64,000 bases of DNA from CAVWDU01 sp963840725 (GTDB lineage Bacteria; Pseudomonadota; Gammaproteobacteria; Pseudomonadales; Halieaceae). The notes under the pieces are model-generated. The model was not told the DNA's origin. It ran no database searches and saw only the letters and a program-made list of their open reading frames with translations. The position numbers and the translations under genes are program-made. The stretch covers positions 620,001-684,000 of the forward strand of contig CAWIZY010000016.1 in NCBI GenBank assembly GCA_963840725.1. Direction: 5' to 3'. This document shows, piece after piece, positions 15,965 through 25,854 of this stretch; positions within the stretch are counted from its first letter, which is position 1; each line of letters starts with the position of its first letter.

Positions 15965-18428
15965 CTAAAAACTGTAATTAAGCCGCACACCAATGGTACG
16001 TGGTGCTCCTACGAATTGACCATAGGAACGCAGGGTGAAACCGTTGATATCATTTCCGGGACCGCGCCGTTCATCTTGCAGGAACCGCCGCGTGGTGCGT
16101 ATACCGGTGATATAATACTCATCCCAGAGGTTGTCCACAAAACCCTGCACGCTCCACTGGTCTTTACTCAATGTGGCACTGAGATGATGAACATCGTATG
16201 AGGGGATAGCCTCACCCCCATAGTCGGCGCGCTCGCCGGTATCCGGGTCCCGCAGCGGGTCCTCGTCCCCACCGACGATATTGTACACATCACTGGAGTA
16301 GACCAATCCGTAGTTCACCGCCAGATCCATACCGTTGTTGAAGAAAGTGCTGTAGGTAATGTTCAGGGAACCCTGGTGCTCGGCATGACCCGGGAGACGC
16401 GCGCCGTCCAGCGCATCGAAGGGCCCGACCAGCCCGGGAGCGTCTTCTGTCAGTTCCGCGTTGGTGTAAGCGTAGGTGAGGGAAGCCTCCCAGTTCTCGG
16501 TGATGGCAAATCGCCCCTGAAACTCGAAGCCTTTACTTTCCGCCGAGCTGCCGTTGCCAACGATGGGCAGGCTGCCCAAATCAGTTACCGTATCCACCTG
16601 CAGATCGGTCCAGTCGATGTAGTCAGATTGCAGCATTGGCGGACAAACGACCGTCCAGAAGGATGCCCTTATAGCCGATTTCGTAATTGTCTATCTGGTC
16701 CGGCTTGATAAATACCTCATCCGCCTGGGCGCAAAGCTGCTGATCGGTGCTCTCTAGTTGGTCCGGGGTACACTGTGGCACGGTGTTGACGCCCCCATTG
16801 CGATAGCCCTCGGAGTAGGTGGCGTAAATCATATTGTCCTCGTTCAGATCGAAGGCCACATTGACTTTGATCAGGTCACCGTCGTCATCACCGGCGTTGC
16901 GGCCCAAATCGACATTGATCGCGTCCTGTGGCGCTCCGTTGAACACGGTATCAAACAAGGGCAAGCCGAAGCCGCCCACGTTGTCGACCTCGAACTTGTA
17001 GTTTCGATAACCGAAGGTGAGCTGGAGACGATCGAAAAAACGGTAGGCAATCTCACCATAAAACGCCTCTTCCTTCTCATCCACGTCCGTCAACTGAATG
17101 TACTCGAGACTGTCTGGTCGCAGCTGCACGCCGCCGAAGTTATCCACCGCAAACTGATCGAAACCCGGAGTGAATTCCTGGCTGACGGAAGACGACTCAA
17201 CCTCGTTGTAAAAGTATCCCAAGACCCAGGATAGAGGACCGTCATACTGCGATGTGAGGCGGACCTCGTAGGTTGTAGTCTCCTCCTCAACAGTTTCACG
17301 GGTAAATGAGGAAAAACTGGGGAAAGCCTCGTAGCCGTACTCGAAATCCAGCAGCAAATCTGTCTGGTCCCGTTGACCCTCCTCCTCGTACTCTGTTTCG
17401 CCCCAGACGAAACTGGCTTCGGCGAAGCCGAGATCTGTCTTGACCTCGAGGCTCAAGAGCTCATTTTTGTAGTCGTTGGGCTCCTCATAGCGCAGCCCGG
17501 ACTCGTACTTGTCAGTACCGAAGGCCAGCCGGTGAGCGATTTGACGCCCTTCGGCTTCGGTATCCTGGTAGAGGTACCACAGGTTGGCGTCCAGCCATTC
17601 ATTGGGCGTCCAGCGCAGATTGACCCGGGCGGCGAGTGTCTCTGCACCGTTCGCATCCTCGACTTCACGCAAATTTGCCCTCACCTCTTCCGGATTGTTG
17701 AAATCAGGTTCGGGGTTGGACACACCGGATTCCCTGACCACAAAGTTGTAATCCACAAAGCCCGGATCCCACAGCTGGTCGATATTCACCCGGACTGCAA
17801 GAACATCCTGCATGATCGGCACGTTCAGTGTCAGCCCGACATCACCGAGATAATCGTCGGTCTCCTCATTAGTGCTCATCGTGCCACGCAAATCCACCGT
17901 AAACCCGTCATTGGCATTGGCGCGTGCCGGCAGGTAACGAATAGCGCCCCCCATGGTTCCCTGCCCGTAAAGTGTGCCCTGGGGGCCGATCAGCACTTCC
18001 ACTCGCTCCAGATCGACTGGCTTGATATCCAGAGCGATTGGGATGTCGCCGAAGTAAGTTGCCACCGTGTCGCTGGTGAAGCCGGGGCCGAGGCCACTGG
18101 TGTTGAGTCCTCGCACGAGGATATCCGGGACTTCATCCCGGGGGCCGCGATCTACAACCGCCAATCCGGGAACATAGCGTGCGATCTCGGATATGCCCGT
18201 GAGACGCAAATCCTTAATCATCTCATTGCCGACCGCTGAGATGTTAATCGGAATGTCCTGCACAGACTCAGAGCGCCGGGATGCGGTGACCACCACTTCC
18301 TCAAGGGCAATCGAACTGCGCTCCTGGGCAAACGAACCGGGGGCTGCAAGCCCTGCCAAAGTCATTGAGGCCAGCGAAACAGTGCGAGCCAGCTTTTTTT
18401 GGCGGAAAAATTTGTGAGTAGCGTGCAT
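15965..18428 (-). pseudogene. TonB-dependent outer-membrane receptor, interrupted by one frameshift
   Basis: The gene encodes a ~820-residue receptor split into two frames. The first (16623-18428, 601 codons) has a signal peptide and the plug domain (EEVVVTASRRSESVQDIPIN, VEVLIGPQGTLYGQGTMGGA) plus most of the barrel, ending LSANAAI-stop. The second resumes at once with SDYIDWTDLQV and runs to a perfect barrel end, GVRLNYSF (15965). Removing a single base near 16633 rejoins them. Such receptors import siderophores, cobalamin or glycans with TonB-ExbBD. Either the gene is freshly inactivated or the base is a sequence error; both halves are otherwise well preserved. Confidence 0.88.
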
Positions 18429-19069
18429 GACATGACCCGCGTTAGCGTTAGGACTGACGACATTACTGCCCGGCCGGCATATGTTCTTGTAAGCTCAGGA
18501 AGCGATAACCCCGAACACACCAATCTGCGCACCGACTGCCGTCTCTACTGTGCCGTCGTTCCACCTCGCCGCTCCGGAGACAGTTTGGTGCTTTAACGGC
18601 CACACTCGGTGACTGCAAAAATCGGGCCAATAGAACTGCCAGTGGGGTAACCCATGAGGGGTGAACCATGAGTGTCACTATTGTCCTTATCTTTCAGGGG
18701 CTGCATACCAGCGCGTCTCGCTGTCAGCCCAGAGCGCGGCGCGCACAGAAAGCCGCGATTGCTGTCGGCACACGCTACCGTCACGTAAGGACTCTTTTTG
18801 GTGCGCGCTGCACCATGATTGAGCACTGAGTCGGCTGGTACGGCTGCTTACCACCGGAGAAATCCATTCATCGACACCCCGGCTGGGTGTATCGAAGACA
18901 CGGCCATTCCCGTCAGAAACACCTGGTTTCAGGCACCGCAAGGGTCCCGCGGGTTAGGCCACAGCTTGCAGACACTCATCATGGGTGCAGTGCCGGGAGG
19001 CCCGCTCGCCACTTCCGAATGAGCTTTCTACACTGCCTCGAATCAACCTGCTTCTTCTATTCGCTTCTT
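18429..19069. other. 640-bp intergenic stretch upstream of the TonB receptor
   Basis: No open frame here looks like a real gene. It presumably holds the promoter and regulatory sites of the TonB receptor. I see no Fur box or riboswitch fold that I would assign. Confidence 0.4.
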
Positions 19070-20272
19070 TTATTCAGCCTGCTCATTGACCGGGTCGGTG
19101 AAGGCGAGCCGGGCGGGCGCAACCAGGCTATTGCTGATGCCCGCTTGCAGCAGCCCCGGTGGCGTTTCTTCATCCAGTACCAACGCCGCTGCCAGCCGCG
19201 CCGCCGCTGGGGCAATCTGGATACCATGACCGCCCTGCCCCACCAGCCAGAAAAACCCGGTGTGCTCCGCGACCGGGCCGATCACCGGGGTACGGTCGGC
19301 CACGAAACAGCGCAAGCCCACCCAGCTATGACTTACCCGGCGCACATCTATCATCAGGGCCTGCTGTGCAAACGCAACTGCGCAGGCGATGTCGATTTGC
19401 TCCGGCTGGGCGTCACAGGGCGGGCTGGGGCTTTCATCGGCGGGAGACACCAGAATGTGCCCGCTCTCGGGCATGAAGTAAAAGGATTCGGTGTGCGACA
19501 AGGTCAGCAGCCAACGACTCACATCACATTCCGCGGGTGGCCCCAGCAGTATTGCGGTGCGGCGCAGGGCCTGTATGCCAACAAGGGCAAAACCCGCCAG
19601 TTTCGCTACTTCATCAGCCCAGGCACCGACCGCTTTGACTATGCGAGCGGCGAGAAATTGCCCGCGCGACGTGCTCAGTTCCCAGCAGCCTTTCCTGAAT
19701 GTAATACTCTGAATGTCCGTACCCGTGAAGAGCTGGCCACCCCGCCGCCGGAGCTGCTTCAGGTAGGCCTGATGCAGCGTGTGGACATCAATATCGTGCA
19801 CATCCGGCTCATACCAGCCCGCCTCCAGATAGTCGTCGCTAACCATCGGCAGCTGCCCACGAACGCTATTCGAATCGGTTAGCTGCGCGCTGATGCCCAG
19901 CGACAGCAGCATCGCGCACTCCGCCTCAGCGACGGCATGATTCCCGCTATTCTGAAGCGTCAAAAGTCCGCGACGATGAAGGAAGGAGACGGGTGAAAAG
20001 TCGGCCGGCGGGTTATGCGAAAAGCGATAACTGTTCTGGGTCAACCCTCTGAGAACCGTGTTCTCGCGGCCATAGGAGGGAATTAATGCTGCCGCCGACC
20101 GACCGGTTGCGTGGTAACCGGGTTGTGCTTCGCGCTCAAGAACAACAACCGAAGCCATTTCTGCGCATTGCTCGGCCACTGAAGCCCCGGACATACCGGC
20201 GCCAATCACAAGGACATCTGTTTTAGTCAAACCCACTGCGCATCTCACTCCCACAGAAATCTGCACTCTCAC
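19070..20272 (-). CDS. FAD-dependent oxidoreductase, D-amino-acid dehydrogenase (DauA-like) type
   Basis: The ~400-residue product has an N-terminal Rossmann dinucleotide fold (TDVLVIGAGMSGASVA) and the DAO-family motif ATGRSAAALIPSYG that embraces the flavin. It ends with the FAD-closing segment GPVAEHTGFFWLVGQGGHGI. It resembles Pseudomonas D-arginine dehydrogenase DauA, which oxidises D-amino acids to 2-oxo acids and ammonia; the real substrate is not shown. The start is uncertain. The 20272 start is a GTG, and an internal GTG at 20236 (GLTKTDVLVIG) has GGGAG 12 bases upstream and is more likely. Confidence 0.88.
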   Translation of the reverse strand: MRVQISVGVRCAVGLTKTDVLVIGAGMSGASVAEQCAEMASVVVLEREAQPGYHATGRSAAALIPSYGRENTVLRGLTQNSYRFSHNPPADFSPVSFLHRRGLLTLQNSGNHAVAEAECAMLLSLGISAQLTDSNSVRGQLPMVSDDYLEAGWYEPDVHDIDVHTLHQAYLKQLRRRGGQLFTGTDIQSITFRKGCWELSTSRGQFLAARIVKAVGAWADEVAKLAGFALVGIQALRRTAILLGPPAECDVSRWLLTLSHTESFYFMPESGHILVSPADESPSPPCDAQPEQIDIACAVAFAQQALMIDVRRVSHSWVGLRCFVADRTPVIGPVAEHTGFFWLVGQGGHGIQIAPAAARLAAALVLDEETPPGLLQAGISNSLVAPARLAFTDPVNEQAE

Positions 20273-20302
20273 GGGGCTTTACCGGTTTCGAAAATCCAGT
20301 TT

Positions 20303-20506
20303 TTAATAGCACTGGCTCTTGCCTGCGCAGTGCAGTCCTGCACCGGCACTCATGCTCACACCCATACTCGTACCCATGCTCGTACCCATACTCATACTCA
20401 TATCAGGCACTTTGGCACAGCCCTGTGCCAGCAGAAACGCATTCAGCGCCAGACCACCAACAACAAGTAGCGACACTGGCAGCTTACCCCAGCGTCTTCT
20501 GTGCAT
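20303..20506 (-). CDS. Small exported Met-rich protein, unknown function
   Basis: The 67-residue product has a basic start and a hydrophobic signal (LPVSLLVVGGLALNAFLLA) followed by QGC, a possible but non-canonical lipobox. The mature part is a Met/Ser/Gly repeat (MSMSMGTSMGTSMGVSMS), then HCAGKSQCY. Methionine repeats with His and Cys are typical of copper or silver binding, but no family is recognised. The repeat arises from a short tandem duplication in the DNA. It lies between the flavoenzyme and the phospholipase D gene on the same strand. Confidence 0.5.
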   Translation of the reverse strand: MHRRRWGKLPVSLLVVGGLALNAFLLAQGCAKVPDMSMSMGTSMGTSMGVSMSAGAGLHCAGKSQCY

Positions 20507-20548
20507 GCTCTATCCGGTATTCTTGCCGCAAACCTGCATCGTCGCAGC

Positions 20549-22105
20549 CTAGTACAGCTCCTTGGGGAAGAGCATAAAAAACACATCTTCTACCCGCTGC
20601 CACCAGTGGCGCGCCGGCTGGCGCTCAGTGCGTTGGCTGTCGTGAGACCAGGCCAAACGCGCATCGGGGCCCAGAGTCACTTGCCAGCTGTTCTCTGGCT
20701 GCATGTCCCGCTCAATCAATTCTGCCAGGGCCTCACCAAGGCTTTTACTTTCAATGAAAATTCCCATTTCCGTATTGAGCTGCGCAGAGCGCGGATCCAG
20801 GTTCATAGACCCAATGTAGATACGCTCACGATCCACCACCATGGCCTTGGAATGCAAGCCGATAAACCGCGAGGAAATGGGCGGAGTATCACAGTAGGGC
20901 TGAGCAATCGCCGGGTCGTGTCGCATCTCATAGAGTCCGGCTCCAGTTTCAAGAATAGGTCGCCGCCAGGGTTTATAGTGGCTGTTAACAGCCGCCACAT
21001 CGTGTGATGCGAGAGAGTTGGTCAGTATTTTCACTGAAACACCCTCCGCTCTCAGCTTTTCCAATCTTTCTATCCCGAGCTCCGTCGGAATGATGTAGGC
21101 ATTGGCAATGAGGAGTTCAGATTTAGCCTCCGCTATCATCCCGGTAACCCGGCGGTACATGAACCGGTCCACCTCTTTTTGCCGCAGCATGTCAGAAACC
21201 ACAGTAGCCACACCCACATGTAACTCCTTCTCCAGTGCTGTAATCTCATCATTCCACACCTGGGTTGATATCTGGAAGGAGGCGAGTGCTTCTGTATTTG
21301 AGAGTCTTGTTGCGAGCTGTTGTCGGCCCTCCAACTGCTGATCCCGGGTAATCGGCAGTTTCAATGCGGCTACCGGCAGCACCCATCGACTGTTCCAGTA
21401 ATTATCGAAAACTACGGATGCCTGCGGAGCCGCGGGGCCAACAGCCAGGACGTCCAGGTCATGAAAATTAAAGTCAGCATTCAGCCCCAGATACTCATCA
21501 CCCACATTCCTGCCACCGATAATAACGGCACGGTTATCGACAATCAGCGACTTGTTGTGCATACGCTGGTTAAAGCCTGCGATATTGCCAAAAGACTCGG
21601 GAACCCTCGCCAGGATCTGGCGGTTGGACCAGGGGTTAAACAGCCGGATGTCAATATTGGGATGGGCATCCAGCCATGCCAGCACTCCGTCGCGAAGGGT
21701 GACCCAACTGGCGGTCTGCAGCACCGAATTGAGGTCATCGACGAGCAGCCTCACATGCACACCGCGGTCTGCAGCCTCCAGCAGGCGACTGATCAGCAGC
21801 GCTCCCGAATCATCGCCGTACCACAGGTAGTACTGCACATCGAGTGAGTGTTTGGCCGAATCGATCACGGCCAGCCGCCAATCGAGACCCTCCTGATTAC
21901 TGTCCAGCAACTTGAACCCCGACACCAACTCGCCGTGCTTCAAGGCAATGTTGGCAGCAAGCTGGGCAAATGCGCCACCAGGCTGAGCGGGCATTGCGTA
22001 TTCTGGCTCGGGCTGCTGATAGCTTATCGCTTGGTTGCCTGCACAAGCGCCCAGGACTGCGCAACAGGCCAGAACGATCAAACAGGGAGCCACACGCAGC
22101 AACAT
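20549..22105 (-). CDS. Phospholipase D family lipoprotein (cardiolipin-synthase-like)
   Basis: From the ATG at 22105 the product is 518 residues, with a lipoprotein signal (LIVLACCAVLGAC). The longer frame from 22210 adds 35 residues that do not look like a signal and overlap the repeat array, so it is rejected. Two PLD active-site motifs are present: HNKSLIVDN with downstream GGRNVGDEYL, and HSKAMVVDR with downstream GSMNLDPRS. Family members hydrolyse or transfer phosphatidyl groups (cardiolipin synthase ClsC type). The lipid anchor puts it at the periplasmic face of a membrane. It is a single gene preceded by the GGACACCC array. Confidence 0.92.
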   Translation of the reverse strand: MLLRVAPCLIVLACCAVLGACAGNQAISYQQPEPEYAMPAQPGGAFAQLAANIALKHGELVSGFKLLDSNQEGLDWRLAVIDSAKHSLDVQYYLWYGDDSGALLISRLLEAADRGVHVRLLVDDLNSVLQTASWVTLRDGVLAWLDAHPNIDIRLFNPWSNRQILARVPESFGNIAGFNQRMHNKSLIVDNRAVIIGGRNVGDEYLGLNADFNFHDLDVLAVGPAAPQASVVFDNYWNSRWVLPVAALKLPITRDQQLEGRQQLATRLSNTEALASFQISTQVWNDEITALEKELHVGVATVVSDMLRQKEVDRFMYRRVTGMIAEAKSELLIANAYIIPTELGIERLEKLRAEGVSVKILTNSLASHDVAAVNSHYKPWRRPILETGAGLYEMRHDPAIAQPYCDTPPISSRFIGLHSKAMVVDRERIYIGSMNLDPRSAQLNTEMGIFIESKSLGEALAELIERDMQPENSWQVTLGPDARLAWSHDSQRTERQPARHWWQRVEDVFFMLFPKELY

Positions 22106-22195
22106 GATCAAGCAGTTTCGAGAGTCGTCATACTCCCAGTTTTGCCGAGGCAACGAGCAGTGTCCACCACAAATTCCACAGCCGTCGGACAGACC

Positions 22196-22480
22196 ATGGG
22201 ACACCCACAAACTAAGACAGACTCAGACCACAGACCATGGGACACCCACAAACTAAGACAGACTCAGACCATGGGACACCCACAAACTAAGACAGACTGC
22301 GGACAGACTAAGGGGACAGACTAAGGGACACCCACAAACCGAGGGCTAGAGACTAAAGGACACCCACAAACCAAGTAACAGGCTAGAGACTACGGGACAC
22401 CCACTAACCCAAGGGCAAGCAGCCCGAGACTGCGCAATATATGGGTGTCCCATATGTCTTTATATGGGTGTCCCATATGT
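22196..22480. repeat. GGACACCC/GGGTGTCC array 1
   Basis: Six copies of GGACACCC (22199, 22240, 22274, 22326, 22358, 22395) are followed by two copies of the reverse complement GGGTGTCC (22443, 22466). Flanking words repeat as well (CACAAACTAAGACAG). The sequence around 22464-22476 reads ATGGG-TGT-CCCAT, a perfect small hairpin. The array fills the divergent gap between the phospholipase D gene and azlC. The same motif flanks the RAYT gene at 43839. Confidence 0.9.
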
Positions 22481-22683
22481 CTCTCATATGTCTCTCTCTA
22501 CGTGCCCGCAACAGTTCGAATCTGCGCCCACAATATGTTTTCGCGATTCCGGCCTGGATGAGGCGGCTCCGGGCTTCCCAATCCGGCAATGACACAAACT
22601 CTCCACCATACAAGCTCAACTGATTATTGTGCCGGGGGCTGGCGTGTCGTAGTCTGAGGCCCGAGCCGAGCAAGACCAATTTC

Positions 22684-23364
22684 ATGACTGAGCGCAGACT
22701 ATTGATCAGGGACGCCGTGGCGGAGATGCTCCCGGTCTTCCTCCCCGCGATTCCCTTTGCTTTTGTGCTGGGTATCGTGATCATGGACTCGGGGGTCGCC
22801 CCATTACTGGGCTGGAGCAGTTCACCAATCATTTACGGGGGGGCGTCGCAGCTGACCCTGCTGACCCTGCTGAGTGATGGCGCCGCGATCGCAGCGGCCG
22901 TAACTGCTTCATTGGTTGTCAATGCAAGGCACCTGATGTACTCGGCCGCGATGGCACCCACATTTCAGCAGCAACCGACCTGGTTTCGCTGGGTGGGACC
23001 CTATTTTTTGATCGACCAGGTGTTTGCCCTTGCCATGCCGCGTATTCATGACGATCCGGCGTCTTTTCGCACCTATTACCTGACTCTGGGGGTCGTATTC
23101 TGGCTGCTGTGGCTAACCGCAACGGCGATCGGCCTCTTTCTGGGCCCGGTTATCCCACCAAGCTGGGGACTGAGTTTCGCCATCCCGATCCTGTTCCTCG
23201 GCATGCTGGTGATGACCATTAATCGCTGGCCAAAGGCGGTGGCCGCCGGAGTGGCTGCAGGAGTCGCTCTATTGGCGAGCGGGCTGCCACACCGATCAGG
23301 CTTATTGCTGGGCGCCATGGCCGGCGTCCTTGTCGGCCTTTTGCTGGACGGACGGCGACGATGA
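22684..23364 (+). CDS. azlC: AzlC family branched-chain amino acid exporter, large subunit
   Basis: The 226-residue integral membrane protein has six to seven hydrophobic segments and the AzlC hallmarks PAIPFAFVLGIVIMDSG, YGGASQLTLL and VNARHLMYSAAM. AzlC pairs with AzlD to export branched-chain amino acids or related compounds through the inner membrane. The ATG at 22684 is chosen because the family starts shortly before RDAVAEMLPVFLPAIP; the open frame runs 19 codons further upstream. Its stop overlaps azlD by 4 bp (ATGA), indicating translational coupling. Confidence 0.93.
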   Translation: MTERRLLIRDAVAEMLPVFLPAIPFAFVLGIVIMDSGVAPLLGWSSSPIIYGGASQLTLLTLLSDGAAIAAAVTASLVVNARHLMYSAAMAPTFQQQPTWFRWVGPYFLIDQVFALAMPRIHDDPASFRTYYLTLGVVFWLLWLTATAIGLFLGPVIPPSWGLSFAIPILFLGMLVMTINRWPKAVAAGVAAGVALLASGLPHRSGLLLGAMAGVLVGLLLDGRRR

Positions 23365-23678
23365 TGACCTTCCTGGCGATTCTCGCGACGGGTGCCGGCA
23401 CCTACTTCAGCCGCGCTCTGTTTATACTCATGCTCGCCAAGCGCAGAATCCCCCCCAACCTAATAGCTGCGATGGAGTTCGTCGGTCCGGCCGTCTTCGG
23501 TGCGCTTATCGCCACCATGCTGATCAGCCCGGACGGCGAGATTGCCGCAGGCCTCCCAGAGGCCGCTGGTCTGGCGGTGGCAGGATTGGTTGCATGGCGC
23601 TCTCGCAACCACATCTACACCCTGATTACAGGCATGGGCGCTTTCTGGCTTTGCAGTCTTCTGGAACAGGCAACTTAG
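23361..23678 (+). CDS. azlD: AzlD family branched-chain amino acid exporter, small subunit
   Basis: The 105-residue protein has four hydrophobic helices and the AzlD start ILATGAGTYFSRALFILML, with AMEFVGPAVFGALI following. It is the small partner of AzlC in an inner-membrane amino acid exporter. It begins inside the azlC stop (ATGA) and its own stop overlaps that of the convergent L,D-transpeptidase gene by 4 bp. The pair therefore forms a two-gene unit. Confidence 0.92.
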   Translation: MMTFLAILATGAGTYFSRALFILMLAKRRIPPNLIAAMEFVGPAVFGALIATMLISPDGEIAAGLPEAAGLAVAGLVAWRSRNHIYTLITGMGAFWLCSLLEQAT

Positions 23679-25393
23679 GGAGCCGACCTACTAATCCTCC
23701 CGGTCTGTGCCCTGGTCGGCATGCCGCCCGTGGTTACGGCCGCCCCAGGGGGACCGTCATATAACGCACGCCTGAGTAACAGATCTCTGCCATAAACATC
23801 AGGGGCGAAGCGCAGCTGACCATCGCCATCAATCCAGACAGTTTCATAAGTTAGATGCACAGGCAGAGGCGTCTGCAGCGTTTTGACAGTGCGCTCATAA
23901 CCCTCGAGTACGGTATCAACCGTGCTAGCATCCCAGTCAGACTCATCAATCTTGAGTATCCACTTCGCCAGTTCAGTCGGTTCTGACAGCCGGATACAGC
24001 CATGACTGAAGCTGCGTTCCGCACGCTCGAAGAGTGCGTGATTAGGTGTGTCGTGCAGATAGATACTGTACTTGTTGGGGAAAATAAACTTAACCCTTCC
24101 CAGGGCATTCCAGGGACCAGGATCCTGACGAAACTTGTATTTACCTGGGTTGGTCACGGCATTCCAGTCAATGGTATCAGGATTCAGTTCCTTTGCTGCC
24201 GGCCCCCAACCATCGAAGACACGCATATGGTTTTTGGCCAGGTAGTTCCTATTCTTGCGCAGTTTCGGGACCGTCTCATGCCGCGCGATACTGGGTGTCA
24301 GATTCCAATAGGGGTTGAATTCCATGTACTTGATACTGTCGCTAAACACCGGTGTCTCGTGATGCAACTTACCGACGATGCCACGCATCTCGACCTCTAC
24401 CCGGTCGTTCCTGACCCCCTGTACGTCGTAGCTTGCAATATCCACCAGGATGTAGTTATCGCCGAGGTCGTGGCCCAGCCACCGCCACCGCTCCAGGTTT
24501 ATTTCGATCAGCGCGATACGCTCATCGACGGTCTGGCTCAAGGCTGCCACTGTCTGCTTACCGACCACACCATCCGGTGCAAGGCCGTTGTAAAGTTGAA
24601 AGCGTTTAACCGCGGCAACCAGCTCCGGATCATAGACCTCCGATCCGGATGCGGTGCCAGTCCCGGCATAAAGACCTGTCGTGGTGAGACGGCGCCGGAT
24701 AGCGGGAACAACAGACCCACTCTCCGCGGGATGCAGCGTCGCATCGCTCTCTGGTATCGCATCCCAGCCGCCTTGCTGATCAAGCTCTCGATAGCGCGCG
24801 AGTGCGGCCTGCAGACCCACGTAATACCGATGCCGGGGGAATAAACTCGCGAGAAAAGCCTCAGGGTCGGAACTACGTCTATAGGCGCTCACGATCGTGT
24901 CCGCGCTCTCCTGGCGGTCGCGGGAATTAATATACCGATCGGGATGCTCCGGATCGGTGTGCACCCGTCCATAACTGATATCGTTGACCCAACTGACGAG
25001 CGCGTCAGTAATGTACATATCGAGCTCGGCACTGGGTCGACCGTCCACCTGTCCCCAGCGACTCAGCAATTGCTCATAGTGATAGTTCTTTGGATCAAGC
25101 CCGTGTTCGGCAGCGGCGCCTATCTCGGCAAGCAGTGCCTTGGCGTGTCGACCTGGGCCCCGGTCGGTCATCCACAATGCCACCAGGCCATTCTCATGAT
25201 ATGCATCGAAAAGATCCTGCTGGTTGGCGTCGATACCCGTCAACAGCGGTCCATATCCTGTTGCCTCTGCCGGCGCATTGAGCAACAGCGAGGCCAACGC
25301 ATCATCAACCGCAAGCCGGCTCTCAGCGAGCCCCGGTTGGGTCAATGCAGTACCCAGTACCAAAAGAAAAACGCCAATTCGAAACCGGATCAT
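23675..25393 (-). CDS. L,D-transpeptidase (YcbB/LdtD type)
   Basis: From the ATG at 25393 the product is 572 residues with a signal peptide (FRIGVFLLVLGTALTQPGLA). A scaffold domain comes first, then a peptidoglycan-binding domain (VYDPELVAAVKRFQLYNGLA). The YkuD catalytic domain ends in SHGCIRLSEP, with the nucleophilic Cys near residue 465. Such enzymes make 3-3 meso-DAP crosslinks in the periplasm and resist most beta-lactams. The ATG at 25480 adds 29 residues without signal character and is less likely. It is convergent with azlCD and preceded by the octamer repeat at 25529. Confidence 0.94.
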   Translation of the reverse strand: MIRFRIGVFLLVLGTALTQPGLAESRLAVDDALASLLLNAPAEATGYGPLLTGIDANQQDLFDAYHENGLVALWMTDRGPGRHAKALLAEIGAAAEHGLDPKNYHYEQLLSRWGQVDGRPSAELDMYITDALVSWVNDISYGRVHTDPEHPDRYINSRDRQESADTIVSAYRRSSDPEAFLASLFPRHRYYVGLQAALARYRELDQQGGWDAIPESDATLHPAESGSVVPAIRRRLTTTGLYAGTGTASGSEVYDPELVAAVKRFQLYNGLAPDGVVGKQTVAALSQTVDERIALIEINLERWRWLGHDLGDNYILVDIASYDVQGVRNDRVEVEMRGIVGKLHHETPVFSDSIKYMEFNPYWNLTPSIARHETVPKLRKNRNYLAKNHMRVFDGWGPAAKELNPDTIDWNAVTNPGKYKFRQDPGPWNALGRVKFIFPNKYSIYLHDTPNHALFERAERSFSHGCIRLSEPTELAKWILKIDESDWDASTVDTVLEGYERTVKTLQTPLPVHLTYETVWIDGDGQLRFAPDVYGRDLLLRRALYDGPPGAAVTTGGMPTRAQTGRISRSAP

Positions 25394-25528
25394 GAAGAGT
25401 CTCCATAACGGCCGCCTGGGCCACTCCAGAGCGAAACAAGGGGCGGCCGGCGTTCGGGGCATAAACTTGCCTGTCTGCAATCACCTGAGTATTCCAGACA
25501 GCTGCGCGTGAGTACAGAGTGATCTTCG

Positions 25529-25592
25529 AACCGTCTAACCGTCTAACCGTCTAACCGTCGAACCGTCGAACCGTCGAACCGTCGAACCGTCG
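25529..25592. repeat. 8-bp tandem repeat (8 units)
   Basis: Three units of AACCGTCT are followed by five of AACCGTCG with no interruption. The array lies about 135 bases upstream of the L,D-transpeptidase start and could vary in length by slippage. The rest of 25593-25854 holds no recognisable gene. Confidence 0.95.
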
Positions 25593-25854
25593 AACCGCAG
25601 TATAGAGGTCCAGGACTTCATCGATAGAAAGGGAAAGCCTATGTGCTTGAAGTGGAGGCAATCAAGCCTCTGTCACCTATGACTGGCGCCCGATGCGTTT
25701 GTTGAAAAACCAATTGGTAGCGCACGGGGGTGGGCTAAATGAAAAATCGTCCATTTCCACAATCAATCAGTTCACCAAAATCGCAGGATGTGAGTGGGGC
25801 AGGAGATTAGGCTACCTCTCAAGTCGAGAAACCCCGCGCCGGGAAAACAACACA

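Noticed and set aside
18887..19882. 331-codon plus-strand ORF over the flavoenzyme gene
   Set aside because: It is antisense to the DAO-family gene, which has clear Rossmann and FAD motifs, and its own sequence shows none.
22196..22480. CRISPR array
   Set aside because: Spacing between GGACACCC copies is irregular, the flanks are themselves repeated and the core is only 8 bp. No cas genes are present.
22404..22832. 142-codon minus-strand ORF through array 1 and the azlC start
   Set aside because: A part (SLYGGEFVSLPDWEARSRLI) looks protein-like, but the frame runs through repeats on one side and antisense to azlC on the other; no family was recognised.
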